This document shows positions 45,285-56,096 of a stretch of DNA of 64,000 nt, one piece after another. The notes under the pieces were generated by a model. That model did not search any database. It worked only from the letters and a program-made list of their open reading frames with translations, and was not told where the DNA came from. The translations under genes were made by a program, and so were the position numbers. Position 1 is the stretch's first letter; every line of letters begins with the position of its first letter. Location: the NCBI GenBank assembly GCA_016711125.1, contig JADJTQ010000001.1, positions 1,054,001 through 1,118,000 on the forward strand, given 5' to 3'. Source of the DNA: Saprospiraceae bacterium. GTDB lineage: Bacteria; Bacteroidota; Bacteroidia; Chitinophagales; Saprospiraceae.

Positions 45285-48023
45285 TTATTGGTGCATAGCT
45301 GAGCTCGGTGACTGTATCATGCAATTATTGATTTTTGCTTCAAACGCACCTCCTGACTGCACTGTAAACCCCGGATTGAGCTGAATCAGGTTGCCAGCCA
45401 AAAATTCAATGGTTGCATTCTGTTGCACAATACCGCTCGAACTTACCTGATTGCTGGCAAAATAAGTATTTGGTTGGATTGGATTTGACGAGTAATCACA
45501 GTCACTTTGTGGGCAGAGGATAGCTCCTGTTCCGAGGCATTCTTTTTTGATTAATACCACTGAATGATAGGGTGGTATCATTACATTGCCATCATAAAGA
45601 GTGCCGTGCGCATCTAAATACTGGCCGTCAAGAGATACTGATTTTTCGGTTATAGTGGCGTTGAATTCAAATATGAGATATTCTGATGGGTTTGTTGGAG
45701 TAATGTTTGCATCAAACATTTGAATATTGTCCATCCAATAGGTGGTGTTCTCATCACCAAACTGAAACTGGATGGTGCTTAGAGTTTCAGTGGTTGGATT
45801 AGCGATTAAAAGTTCGTATTCCTGTCTTTGATTAGTCAGAGGCAATGACGCGGCCGCTGAGATAATTTCCCAAGGTGTTTTGTCTTGCATAAGAAATACC
45901 TCCATGCTTGAGTTTTTTGCTTGCATAGGCGCTAAATCTGACGATGTAGAATTTTGAGTTTAATACTGCACCGCAAAACATACCGATTCTGGAGGGACTA
46001 GGGCCGGAAACTTTGAGACAACCGGCATCAAGCAAACTATTGTTTACCCAACTGGTAGCACAATCGCTAGAAGTCGAAAAGCACCAGGTTCCGACAATGT
46101 CCTGATTAAATCCATCATTCGGTAGCTTATTAGACGAGGTGAAACTAGTGATTTGGTAAGGACGAATTTCTATCGGACTCTTAGTTGAACCCTGGCCATA
46201 TCCAAATGCAGCTGTCCAGTCGCTGATCTCCATCAAATCATGTAGTACTGTCCCTTCACCATTGGGATATTCGGCGACAATAGGTAATAGATTGTGAAAG
46301 GGTCTGACATATCGGTTATTGTTAAAATTACCAATACCACTAAGATTATTGGCATCTGAAGTGATCTGGAATACCACGTCGCCAACATTTTTGGAGAAAT
46401 AAATATTATTCGTCACCGTCAATCCACTTAGTGCATTTCCAAAACCATCCGATTTTAATAGACATTGAGTGGTATTGTGAAATAAAGTGTTAGCTGTCAA
46501 TGTGATATTCTGGGTATTATGAATAAATAGACCATTGCTAATACAGCCTGAGACCGTGTTACCTGAAACTTGAATATTTTTAGCATTGTCATCAATGTAT
46601 ATTCCCTCGGCTGCAGCCACTATGGTTGCCGGAGTACCATCGCTGGCGCCTAAACCATTGAGAACGATATTTTCCGTGATTTTTCGATTAGCAATTATCC
46701 CATCTGAAGCATAGGTATAAATTCCGGCTCCATCATCAAGCACGGCACAGAATGTATCAATCAAGTTGTTTTTTATCAAATTATCTCCATCTCCAAATCT
46801 CAAAGCTATATAGCCGGTATTGATAATGGAATTATATTCCGCTAAAACCCACTGGCTTCGCTTAATACTGCTGAGTAATTACCATCACCACCGGTGCCCA
46901 TGCCGGCCTGCATTCCGGTATTTCTAATTGTGTTATTTCTAATGGTACTGTTGGGGCAATAAAAGAGTTTTAAAGCAACATTGTTGGTGTTCTTAATCAT
47001 GCAGCCTTCCATTGTAAAATTGAAGGCACTATGAAAGAAAACGGCATCAATTCCAGAATATTGAATATCACAATCGATAATCGAGATATGATCGATGTTT
47101 TGTGAATTATTCGTGATAGCGCACTGGTTCGCACCTATAAAAGTCAGATTTTGGAGATTGATATTGTTGGCTGTTATCAGCGCCAGTTTGTCAATGGTTG
47201 AAATTCGCACCACTGATACGCCCGGTCCCTGACTCCCAAAAAATATTTTAATTTTCTTGATGGTTGGATTATAATACCATTCACCATACTGATCTAGAGT
47301 ACTAGGATGATCCTGTATGAAAATTCCATAGCCGGTCAGAGGGCCATAGCTCAATGAGCCCGAGTATTGGACACTGTTACCATTGTGATTTATTATTGTT
47401 GGCTTCTCAAGAATCCAATGTCTGGCCCTGATTACGACCTGTCCACCGTCAAAATCCGGGCTGGCTCCCAATTGGGCACTACTGATGGTGGAGCCGGAAA
47501 CATTAGTAATATCCAGGTATCCGCCATTAGTAGCAGTTACATTTGGAAAACGTCCTTTGGCATAATTAATTCCATCTACAACAACCATATTTACCGAGAG
47601 GCCCGTATTGAGCGCATTACTTTCATATATTCCATTTCCTAGATGCGCCCACTGAGTCACCGTTGCAAAACCGTTAATAATGGGCTTTTCACCCGATCCA
47701 TAGGCACTAATCACTATTGGATTGTTGAGGATCCCCGATTTGTTGATATTGAGCCCTCCTGAAAATTGTTCGCCTCTTTTGAGAAAAATAGTATCCCCTG
47801 GTTGCAGTTGACTAAATATTATATTCAATTTTGAGATGGTTTTCCAGGGTGTCGTTGGGTTTTCTGCCTGACTAAAAGTGCGAGAATCATCGCCAGTTGA
47901 TGTAGAAAAATAATAGTTATTGGAGCTGCTGGTGAGCCAGCTCAAGACGAAAAAACAAATTACGAAATAGGGGTGGTTCTTTCTCTTCATGGTGCACAAC
48001 TTCATTTTATTACTGACAAACAA
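45285..48023 (-). pseudogene. Secreted parallel beta-helix protein, split by two homopolymer frameshifts
   Basis: A signal peptide (KRKNHPYFVICFFVLSWL, Met near 47990) precedes YYFSTSTGDDSRTFSQAENP and TPWKTISKLN, the usual start of right-handed beta-helix proteins. Repeats of the NxxxxN type follow (CMIKNTNNVALKLFYCPNST, SGNTVSGCISNGLFIHNTQN). The frame breaks at about 46852 (one G lost) and near 45922 (one A gained). The restored protein would have about 910 residues. Its tail reads NATIEFLAGNLIQLNPGFTV, then QSGGAFEAKI, a 3-coathanger-stack-like domain of surface proteins. It could be a polysaccharide lyase, epimerase or adhesin; no catalytic residues were assigned. Confidence 0.75.
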
Positions 48024-48425
48024 TATGCCACATGTTTGTTTGTAAGGATCTTAAAAAAAAGAGGTGCTCGGAAAAAGATCGGGCGCTCAGATCAGGGAAA
48101 AGATTGGGCGAAAATATGAATCTATATTTCTTGTAACGATTTTAGTGCTTTCCTAGTATTTGAGGAATTTGATTTGAGTAGAAATTGTGGTGAAAAATGT
48201 CGAGCATAGGTCTATACTCAATCCATCTAGCTCAGAACGAGCTATGGTTTGATCAACTTATTGGATTCGATTTATGGTATTATTGTCGAATGCTACATTA
48301 TAAGGATTGGAACCGCCCTCTCTATATCCTGGCCGGACAAACCCCTGTCAATCAGTATTTTAACAGGACACGATTGGTGATTTATCGTAAAGATCAGTCA
48401 TCGTTCTTTTGAGAGGCAACGTCTT
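48024..48425. other. Intergenic region inside the polysaccharide cluster
   Basis: 402 nt. A 71-codon plus-strand frame is not supported by any similarity. It probably holds the promoter of the beta-helix gene. Confidence 0.4.
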
Positions 48426-49190
48426 TTAGATTTGATTTTGGTGTCGAATCAAACGAAGTGATTTGAGCTTTGCCTCTAAAATGAGCTGGATAAATTTCGA
48501 ATTGCCGATGAAATATCGCTGCCAAAGTCTGGATGGTTCCTGGAGGAGACGGTACAGCCACTCCAGACCACATTTTTGCATCCATAAAGGAGCTCTCAAA
48601 GTTACTCCAGCTATTACATCAAAGGTTCCGCCAACCCCCATTGTGAAATTGACTGACTTAAGGCTATCCCTATGATCAAAAAGGAAATTCTCTTTCTTCG
48701 GAGAAGTTATTGCCACGAATAATATTTGTGCACCACTTTCTGCTATTTCGCGAGCAATCGATTTTTCATCTTCCTTGGAGAAATAGCCATTTCGGAAGCC
48801 GGCAATAATTTTTCCTCCATATTTTGTTTTAAATACATCAACTACTTTTTCGACAACGGTCTGACTGGCTCCCAAAAAGTAACATGTATAGTTCTTTTTA
48901 TAAGCCAAATTAACTAGTTGAGGCATTAGGTCTGCACCAGCTACCCTTTCGGGAATAATTAGGCCGAGAAACCTCGCAGCCCATACAATGCTCTGACCAT
49001 CTGCATTGATAAGGTCCGCAGAGACTACGCTTTCGTAGAGTTGGCGGTCCTTCTGCATCAGTACTACTTTTCCTGCATTGATCACCACATGATTAATCTT
49101 TCGATCGTTTTCGATGGCATGGTTGATTTTATAGACCGTTTCTTCCATCGTAAGAGCATCCAGTGGAATGTTTAATAAATCTACTTTCAT
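48426..49190 (-). CDS. WecG/TagA/CpsF-family glycosyltransferase
   Basis: 254 residues, GT26 family. Motifs: INHVVINAGKVVLMQKD, SADLINADGQSIVWAARFLG, IPERVAGADLM, and the C-terminal GVGGTFDVIAG...QKCGLEWLYRLLQEPSRLWQRY. The family transfers N-acetylmannosamine-type sugars to lipid-linked acceptors, an early step of polymer assembly. Its start overlaps the stop of the upstream gene by 4 nt (ATGA). Complete. Confidence 0.9.
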   Translation of the reverse strand: MKVDLLNIPLDALTMEETVYKINHAIENDRKINHVVINAGKVVLMQKDRQLYESVVSADLINADGQSIVWAARFLGLIIPERVAGADLMPQLVNLAYKKNYTCYFLGASQTVVEKVVDVFKTKYGGKIIAGFRNGYFSKEDEKSIAREIAESGAQILFVAITSPKKENFLFDHRDSLKSVNFTMGVGGTFDVIAGVTLRAPLWMQKCGLEWLYRLLQEPSRLWQRYFIGNSKFIQLILEAKLKSLRLIRHQNQI

Positions 49191-50410
49191 ATTACTGTCA
49201 TTTTATTGACTGGGTGAATTGTTGGAACTTGTCTTGTGTTTGAAAGATAAGTGCTTAGTGCGTAAAACATCCAAGCCTGCGCCCAGCGCATATAGGGTAT
49301 CTTGGATTTGAAATGTTTTTTGACTTGATAATAAAAGAATCCGTTTTTATCCTGCATGTGGTCAATAGTCCAGTTTATCACATTGTCGATCCTTGTTTTG
49401 TTATCAAGAAATTTGGAAACGGCAAATGAAGTAATAATCAATTGAGCAGGTGCATGGATATCGATTGGATAGATGGAGTCGTGATAATACTTGGATCTTC
49501 CGTCTGCCGGAAAAAAATTGTCATAATAGAATTGCAACCCGTTCTGGAGATTTGATTCGTAGGTGTTATCTCCTGAATATTTTATGTAATCGGCAATGCA
49601 TTCCAGATTAAAACCAGTATGGAAATTATCGATCCAATGATGATAGGCATAGGTGCCATATGACCAAGAGCCATCTACATGTTGGTGTTTGCAGCAAAAT
49701 TCAAGGGTGTTTTTCGCTGCTTCCAGAAGTGGATTTTCGTGAGTAAAGTTGTAGACTCGGGCCAGGAGCTTACCGGCCAGAAGTGAGGCATTAAATACAC
49801 TACTATGATCAAGTGGCGAATATGAAAAGCAGAATGAGCCATCATCTTGATAATTTCGGTTTAAGTCCTTCAATACGAAATCACAGGTGCTTCTTGCTTC
49901 TGACAGGATTTGTTCATCCCCTGTGAGTCGATAGACATCAAGCAGGCCATTGGCGACATAAGTAGAAGCCACAACGGTAGGTGTATTACGTGGCTGATAG
50001 AATGCTCTTGCCTGCCAATCAAAATTGTACCCCCAGCAATTACCTGACCAACCAGCACTTTTTAACGATAGAGTTTTATTTACAAGAAATTTTATATTCT
50101 GTAAATATTCTTCTTTTTGATCAATTTTAAAAAGATTACAATACCCTGATAGGAAGAGCCCGAGAGCCTTTGGATTATATCCTTTCGGTACACCAAGAAG
50201 CGGCCTCAAGTTAACCGGTGAACGCTTAAATGACTGGATCCAGGCCAATCTGAATAGTCGATTATTTCTAAGACCCACAAGGCTTTGAAAGAAGGTACTA
50301 TTGAGCCCATCGTATGGATCATACCCCTTGTAGTTTTCAGACTCGCAGTAGCTACGTAGTATTTCAAAGGATTTACTTATTTTTAAATCAATGTTTTTTT
50401 CCGCTGTCAT
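49187..50410 (-). CDS. Alpha/alpha-toroid protein of a polysaccharide cluster
   Basis: 407 residues with repeated helical hairpins such as GWSGNCWGYNFDWQARAFY, TPTVVASTYVANGLLDVYRL, HVDGSWSYGTYAYHHWIDNF and DNFHTGFNLECIADYIKYSG. This is an (alpha/alpha)-toroid like the six-hairpin glycosidases or terpene-cyclase-like proteins; some databases carry misleading labels for it. No clear catalytic acid could be named. It is cytoplasmic and translationally coupled to the WecG-type gene. A glycan-processing role is inferred from context only. Confidence 0.65.
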   Translation of the reverse strand: MTAEKNIDLKISKSFEILRSYCESENYKGYDPYDGLNSTFFQSLVGLRNNRLFRLAWIQSFKRSPVNLRPLLGVPKGYNPKALGLFLSGYCNLFKIDQKEEYLQNIKFLVNKTLSLKSAGWSGNCWGYNFDWQARAFYQPRNTPTVVASTYVANGLLDVYRLTGDEQILSEARSTCDFVLKDLNRNYQDDGSFCFSYSPLDHSSVFNASLLAGKLLARVYNFTHENPLLEAAKNTLEFCCKHQHVDGSWSYGTYAYHHWIDNFHTGFNLECIADYIKYSGDNTYESNLQNGLQFYYDNFFPADGRSKYYHDSIYPIDIHAPAQLIITSFAVSKFLDNKTRIDNVINWTIDHMQDKNGFFYYQVKKHFKSKIPYMRWAQAWMFYALSTYLSNTRQVPTIHPVNKMTVI

Positions 50411-50460
50411 TATTCTTAATAATTTCGAATATCTCGACCTGATTGATCTCGCTGATTCTG

Positions 50461-52641
50461 CTAATTACAATCAGAGTCCCTGAATATCACGTCAGATAGG
50501 TCTATTGTTTGTGGCAAACCCGTCATGAGACAATCATGAATCTTAAATGTGGTCAGTGTGGTCAAACATATTGATTGGAAACTGATCGGACTGGGTTGAC
50601 CATTCTTTATGCTGGTCACAAACGCTGAGATCTGCTCGCAATGACCCTTACCAGAGATTTTTATTTTTCTAGTTTTTCCACCTGAGTGGATGGTTCCCTC
50701 CTTAAAGTCCTGAATAACTCCGATTTTCGAACCACAGAATACCTCGATGAGTTCTTTCGGAAGGCTTTTGTCACCATTTGCGGTATAAATCAGATTGCCG
50801 ATAGAGCCATCAGAAAACTTGATAACGACGGCGATATTATCGAATGAGGTCAGGAGCTCATTGGATGTATTCATACAATCAGCATACACTTTAACCGGTT
50901 GTGCACCAGTAAAATACTGCATTAGATCAATGAAGTGACACATTTCACCAATGATTCGACCACCCTCTTTTTCGATTTGTTGCTGCCAATGATTTTTTGG
51001 AATATACCCTGCATTTATTCTCATGTTGATTACCATCGGTTCACTAGTTGACTTAAACTCATCTTTGATTAAGTTGGCAAGGGGAGCAAAGCGTCGATTG
51101 AAACCAACCATCAGTGTTCTTTGGTTAAAATCTTTGGATCTGACGATATCTTTGAGTTGAACAAGGTTAATCGCAAGCGGTTTTTCTACAAAGACATTCT
51201 TACCTGATTGTAAAGCTTGGATGGTAAGGGCGGCGTGAGAAGAATGTGGAGTCGCAATAAAGACCGTGTCAATATTGTCATTTTGCAAAATATCATCAGG
51301 ACTTGTAGTGCAATAATTGAATCCAAATTTTTCTGCTACATTTTTTGCTGTTATACCTCTCGATGTCGCCACGCCATCTAATGAGATTAAAGATTTTTTG
51401 GCGATAGGTATTAAATGAGCTTGCGCAAAGTTTCCGGCGCCAATGAATCCGGCATTGATTTCTTTTCTCGGAATTGTATTTACCGGGATCCATGAACTCT
51501 GATTTTCTTCATGGTGACTGTATTTCAGAAGGATGCCTAAAAATGTGTGGTGATTTTTCCCGGTAATAAGATCGTAGGCCAGTCCGGCTTGTTCAATTTC
51601 GAAAATATGAGATATTAATGGTTTAAGATTAATAGACTTGCGAGCAAGGAGATTCAGAAATGCCTGCATATTTCTTTGTTCTGTCCATCTCACATATCCA
51701 ACGGGATAATCAATGCCATTTTCTTCGTAATTCGTATCGTATCTTCCAGGCCCATAGGAGCAGGACATTTTCAGATCAAGCTCTTTTCTATAGAAATGTG
51801 GATCACGGGGTATATCCATTTTTACACTACCAACTACTACGATCTTTCCCTTTTTTCGGGCAATTTCAGCGGAGAGTTCGATGGGATCGTTTGACTTAGC
51901 AGCTGCAGTAATGATAACGGCATCGAATCCATTCCCGTCTGTAAAATCCATTATGGCAGACATCAAATTGGAGTCTCCTCGAAGTAAAGCGTTATGTGCT
52001 GAGGTACTAATTGCAAGATCAATTAGATGTGGGTCAAGGTCAATGCCAAACACCTTACAGCCATTAGCCTTAAGAAGTTGACAAGTGATTTGACCAATCA
52101 GGCCAAGGCCAATGACACATATGTTTTCTCCGAGATTTGGTTGGGCTTGTCTGACCCCCTGCAATGCAATAGCCCCCAAAGTTGTGAAAGCTGCTTCTTC
52201 AGATGATACCTTATCAGGCACTTTTGCCACCAAATTCTGAGGAATACAAACGTATTCAGCATGAGAAGCATAATCCTGACCTGCGCATGCAACGCGATCT
52301 CCTGGCTTGAACTGCAGATCTTGATCTAACGAAGCCACCACCGTTCCGCACGTACTATATCCCAGGGCTTTGGGAGCATCTAGCCGGGTTTTTACCTTAT
52401 TTAGGGTTGCCATAAGGCCCTCACTTTTGACATTTTGTAAGACCTGGGCAACAAGATCTGGTCGCTGACGTGCTTTGCCAATAATACTTGATTGAGCTAC
52501 TTTGACCGTGTTTTTCTCCGTTCCGGCACTAATGAGGGAATACTCATTTTTGATGAATACCATACCAGGCCCCAACGCTGGAACAGGTACCTCATCTACA
52601 AAGAGGTTGCCATTTTTGAAATTTTGAATCAACTGTTTCAT
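50461..52641 (-). CDS. Bi-domain oxidoreductase: zinc-ADH-like plus Gfo/Idh/MocA
   Basis: 726 residues. The N-terminal half is MDR-like (ALGYSTCGTVVASLD, CVIGLGLIGQITCQLLKANG near 170). From about residue 395 (NAGFIGAGNFAQAHLIPIAK) a Gfo/Idh/MocA dehydrogenase follows with FVEKPLAINL near 490, the conserved EKP motif, and MCHFIDLMQYF. Such fusions occur in bacterial surface-polysaccharide clusters. The reaction, probably oxidation of a nucleotide sugar, is not established. It overlaps the upstream asparagine-synthase gene by 4 nt (52638-52641). Confidence 0.85.
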   Translation of the reverse strand: MKQLIQNFKNGNLFVDEVPVPALGPGMVFIKNEYSLISAGTEKNTVKVAQSSIIGKARQRPDLVAQVLQNVKSEGLMATLNKVKTRLDAPKALGYSTCGTVVASLDQDLQFKPGDRVACAGQDYASHAEYVCIPQNLVAKVPDKVSSEEAAFTTLGAIALQGVRQAQPNLGENICVIGLGLIGQITCQLLKANGCKVFGIDLDPHLIDLAISTSAHNALLRGDSNLMSAIMDFTDGNGFDAVIITAAAKSNDPIELSAEIARKKGKIVVVGSVKMDIPRDPHFYRKELDLKMSCSYGPGRYDTNYEENGIDYPVGYVRWTEQRNMQAFLNLLARKSINLKPLISHIFEIEQAGLAYDLITGKNHHTFLGILLKYSHHEENQSSWIPVNTIPRKEINAGFIGAGNFAQAHLIPIAKKSLISLDGVATSRGITAKNVAEKFGFNYCTTSPDDILQNDNIDTVFIATPHSSHAALTIQALQSGKNVFVEKPLAINLVQLKDIVRSKDFNQRTLMVGFNRRFAPLANLIKDEFKSTSEPMVINMRINAGYIPKNHWQQQIEKEGGRIIGEMCHFIDLMQYFTGAQPVKVYADCMNTSNELLTSFDNIAVVIKFSDGSIGNLIYTANGDKSLPKELIEVFCGSKIGVIQDFKEGTIHSGGKTRKIKISGKGHCEQISAFVTSIKNGQPSPISFQSICLTTLTTFKIHDCLMTGLPQTIDLSDVIFRDSDCN

Positions 52642-54608
52642 ATTACCTGGTAGTTTTTAGATAGTTGTGTATGCGGTATTGAAAAATGTTCCTGGATATC
52701 AGTTCGTTCTGTGTGATCATCAATAAAAGCCCTAAACCACAATTCAAGGGTTATTAATTGATAGATTTGGTAAGCATTATCTTTTTTTCCCGAACGATCG
52801 TCCTCGATTAATTTAAGGACATAGTCATAATTTAATATGCCCCGCTGATTAATAGATTCTTTCGAAAGCAGGTCATCGACCAAAGGCTTTAAGTCATTTG
52901 AAATCCAGGAACGGATCGGGGCTCCAAAAGATGCCTTTTTTCGAGTAATTATATAAGAAGGCACGATTTTATTCGCAGCCTTTTTTAATATAGCTTTTAG
53001 GTTGTTACGATAATATTTTAGGTTGCCAGGCACTTGCATTGCGAGTTCAATAACCCTTTTGTCTATAAAGGGGACTCTAACTTCAACCGATGCAGCCATT
53101 GACGCACGGTCGGTATAAGTTAGGTTTAAACCGACCATAAACATCTGAAGGTCTGTCTGACAGATCTGGTTGACTGGATCATCAATGAAGTTTGCCTGGA
53201 AAGCTACTTGATGCTCCATCCCAACCTGGTCGATCGCTGGCCAATAGGAGGGAGCAAGTAATTTTTTTAGTTCCACTTCATTATAGTAAGAATAACTTTG
53301 TCGATACGCTTTTTCGAAGGGAAGGACGGCAAATCCAAGGAACCTTTTGGCCCAGCGGACAATGCGGATGCCATGTTTCCCGACTTTCACCGGAAGATGC
53401 TCTATAATGGATTTTATGAGGGACTTTAAGAAATCCGGGAGTAAATTAAATTTTTGAGCCAACATCGTGGCTTGGTGCCTTCGATATCCAAAGAAAATCT
53501 CATCAGCACCCATACCGGAGAGAAGCACTTTTACCCCTTTTTCACCGGCAGACTGACAGATTAGGAATGTATTCAGGGCGGCAGGATCTCCGATGGGTTC
53601 ATCGAGAGTTTTGACCATTCGGGGCAAGTCACGTACTATGTCAGGAGTGATTCGAATTACATGATGATCAAAATGAAAGTCTTTTGCCAGTCTTTGCGCA
53701 AACTTCTCATCATCTGGCATGGCCTCTCCCTTTTTGTCGGAAGCGGTTGTTCCGATCGTATAGGTAGACAGATGATTATTTGATTCCTTAGCAAGAACCG
53801 AGATGAGTGACGAATCCAGACCACCACTCAGGAAGCTGCTGACTGGCACGTCGGCTATCAGGTGCCTTCTTACGGATTCTCTCATTGACTGGGCAATTAG
53901 ATCTGCCACTTCCCGAAATGACTTTTTTGCCAATGTTTTGGATGGATCTAGATGCCAGTATTTTTTAATGGTCAGTTTTTGCTCAGGAGTGTAGATCAGA
54001 AAATGCGCTGGGGGTAGTTTCTTACACCCTGTAAACATGCTGTTGTTTCCTGACACCCATTGATATGCCAGGGAGCTAACCAGAGCCTTTTTATCAATAC
54101 TTTTATCAAATCCCGGTAATTTGTATAGTGTCTTCAGTTCTGAGCTAAAAGCAAACGTGTCCGGTGTTTTTGAATAGAAAAATGGTTTTATTCCGAAATG
54201 ATCTCGTGCAGCAAATATCGTTTGACTTCTTCGCGAATAGATTGCAAAAGCAAACATCCCTATGAAGTATTGTAGGCATTCATGACCGTAGTGATTGTAC
54301 ATTTCAAGTACAACTTCAGTGTCTGAATTGCTGTAAAATTTAACTTGCTTTTCGCTTTTTAGCTTATCCTGTAGTTCAATATAATTGTATATCTCACCAT
54401 TAAATATCAGTATGTGCTCGCCTTTCTGAAATGGTTGGTTAGCGGCTTCGCTTAAGTCAATAATTGAAAGCCGCTGATGTGCCAGCGCAACATAGTTATC
54501 ATGCCAGGTAGATTGGTTATCTGGACCCCGGTGTCTTTGGATCTCGTTAGCTGCCTGAGCATGCTGTAAATTATCACTAAAACCGATGAATCCAGCTATT
54601 CCACACAT
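52638..54608 (-). CDS. Asparagine-synthase-type amidotransferase 1
   Basis: 656 residues. N-terminal class II glutaminase with catalytic Cys2 (MCGIAGFIGF), QRHRGPD and LIFNGEIYNYIEL. Synthetase domain with the PP-loop SGGLDSSLIS near residue 262 and conserved KKASFGAPIRSW near the C-terminus. In polysaccharide clusters these enzymes usually amidate a uronic acid or peptide carboxylate instead of making asparagine. A second, different copy lies at 57289. Confidence 0.9.
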   Translation of the reverse strand: MCGIAGFIGFSDNLQHAQAANEIQRHRGPDNQSTWHDNYVALAHQRLSIIDLSEAANQPFQKGEHILIFNGEIYNYIELQDKLKSEKQVKFYSNSDTEVVLEMYNHYGHECLQYFIGMFAFAIYSRRSQTIFAARDHFGIKPFFYSKTPDTFAFSSELKTLYKLPGFDKSIDKKALVSSLAYQWVSGNNSMFTGCKKLPPAHFLIYTPEQKLTIKKYWHLDPSKTLAKKSFREVADLIAQSMRESVRRHLIADVPVSSFLSGGLDSSLISVLAKESNNHLSTYTIGTTASDKKGEAMPDDEKFAQRLAKDFHFDHHVIRITPDIVRDLPRMVKTLDEPIGDPAALNTFLICQSAGEKGVKVLLSGMGADEIFFGYRRHQATMLAQKFNLLPDFLKSLIKSIIEHLPVKVGKHGIRIVRWAKRFLGFAVLPFEKAYRQSYSYYNEVELKKLLAPSYWPAIDQVGMEHQVAFQANFIDDPVNQICQTDLQMFMVGLNLTYTDRASMAASVEVRVPFIDKRVIELAMQVPGNLKYYRNNLKAILKKAANKIVPSYIITRKKASFGAPIRSWISNDLKPLVDDLLSKESINQRGILNYDYVLKLIEDDRSGKKDNAYQIYQLITLELWFRAFIDDHTERTDIQEHFSIPHTQLSKNYQVI

Positions 54609-54828
54609 CTTCCTGAATTTTTGAGATTATGGTTTATTTTGGCAGTCTGGTTCTTTCTCATATTTAGTGGGTTACTATTTTGAATTTTTATAAACTACCG
54701 GAAGGGTAGATCTTCCTCCCTCTCGTTACATGGGAGAACAGCATTTACATTCTGCGGCTTTGAAGAAGGATATATAGAATAGAATCAACCACTATAAATA
54801 CCCAAGAGCCTTTTATCTATTCAGAAAC

Positions 54829-56016
54829 TTATATAGCTTGGTCAAAAACGCGCTTCATATTGGCTTCGAATCTATCGAGGGTGTAATTATTTGAGAAATG
54901 ATGGAAGGCATTGTTACCCATCTGTTCTCTAAGATCCTTGTCAATCAAAAGGATGGCAATCTTATTGGCAAGGGCCTCTGGATCTTTTGCTTTTACAATA
55001 AAGCCTGCGTCTGAATCTCGAAGCATATCCGATATGCCGCCCTCATCAGTAGATATGATCGGCAATGAGTATTGCATGGCTTCAAGGTTAACCAGAGGGA
55101 AGGCTTCATTACTATAAAAAGTAGGAAACACAAAAATGTCTGCTTGTTGAAATTCAACAATTTTATCTTGATCGTACTTCGGACCTACGACCACTATTTT
55201 TTGCGCCAACTGATGGTCGTGAAGATATTTTTCGAGGTATTCTATGGAAATATCTCCTGGAGCACCGACTAATCTCGCGGAAAAATCATATCCTTTTTTA
55301 TTTAAAATATACAGAGCATCAAGAAGCACTAAAATACCTTTTTCTTGAATGTAATTTGACAGGAATAGTATCTGTGGTATAGTATTCTTAGTCCGGATAT
55401 ATGAAAGACTGAACACTGGATTTGCAATACCGTTGGGTATTATGAAAGGCGTACTATCGCAGAAATCTCGAATATCTTCGGTCAATTGATTCGAAAGGCT
55501 AATTACATGTACTTTCTTGAAAAGTGCTTTGCATATCCATTTGTTCAGGATATTTCTGTCGGCTGTCTTTTTAATCCCCTTTCCGTGCAGATGTAATACA
55601 ATATTTTGTCTGAGTGTTTTTAGTATAAATATGTATAAGCCATCCCGATAAAATGCGAACCCTCGGGGTGCCATCGTGAAGTAGATGAGATCGGGCTTAT
55701 GCAGAATAATTTTTTTGATGATTAAAAGTGCATAGTATCCAACCTTGAATAACTTTTGAAAAGTGAATTTTTCAATATCTCTTGAACTTTTTGAAAACTT
55801 TAGATTAACCAAATCCGTTAAAAAGTGCTGATTCAGGAGTTTACTATTATAGACTGATTTGTTCATTAGATTGGATCCGTGCACTGGTGGTGGTAATTGC
55901 ATAATATACAAGACCCGCTCTGTGATTCTGACGCACTCAGCCTCCGATCTGGTGCTTTTTGGGATATTTATTTGATGGTTGGTTATCATGATTTTAAAAG
56001 AAAAGGGTGAGTCCAC
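54829..56016 (-). CDS. Glycosyltransferase, GT4-type
   Basis: 395 residues with GT-B fold. N-terminal domain: RVLYIMQLPPPVHGSNLMNK. C-terminal nucleotide-sugar site: ILFLSNYIQEKGILVLLDAL, EFQQADIFVFPTFYSNEAFP and LEAMQYSLPIISTDEGGI, with the EX7E-like element. One of the chain-extending transferases; donor and acceptor unknown. Gaps of 220 nt before the asparagine-synthase gene downstream and 80 nt to the GT upstream. Confidence 0.85.
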   Translation of the reverse strand: MDSPFSFKIMITNHQINIPKSTRSEAECVRITERVLYIMQLPPPVHGSNLMNKSVYNSKLLNQHFLTDLVNLKFSKSSRDIEKFTFQKLFKVGYYALLIIKKIILHKPDLIYFTMAPRGFAFYRDGLYIFILKTLRQNIVLHLHGKGIKKTADRNILNKWICKALFKKVHVISLSNQLTEDIRDFCDSTPFIIPNGIANPVFSLSYIRTKNTIPQILFLSNYIQEKGILVLLDALYILNKKGYDFSARLVGAPGDISIEYLEKYLHDHQLAQKIVVVGPKYDQDKIVEFQQADIFVFPTFYSNEAFPLVNLEAMQYSLPIISTDEGGISDMLRDSDAGFIVKAKDPEALANKIAILLIDKDLREQMGNNAFHHFSNNYTLDRFEANMKRVFDQAI

Positions 56017-56096
56017 CTACTTGGATCTGCAATGGGCTAATGTAGTTGCTGTGATTTTAATTTACTCCTTCCTACCTTAGCCGAAAGTCCCTTCAA

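Noticed and set aside
48197..48412. 71-codon plus-strand frame in the polysaccharide cluster gap
   Set aside because: Isolated, no similarity, orientation opposite to the whole cluster.
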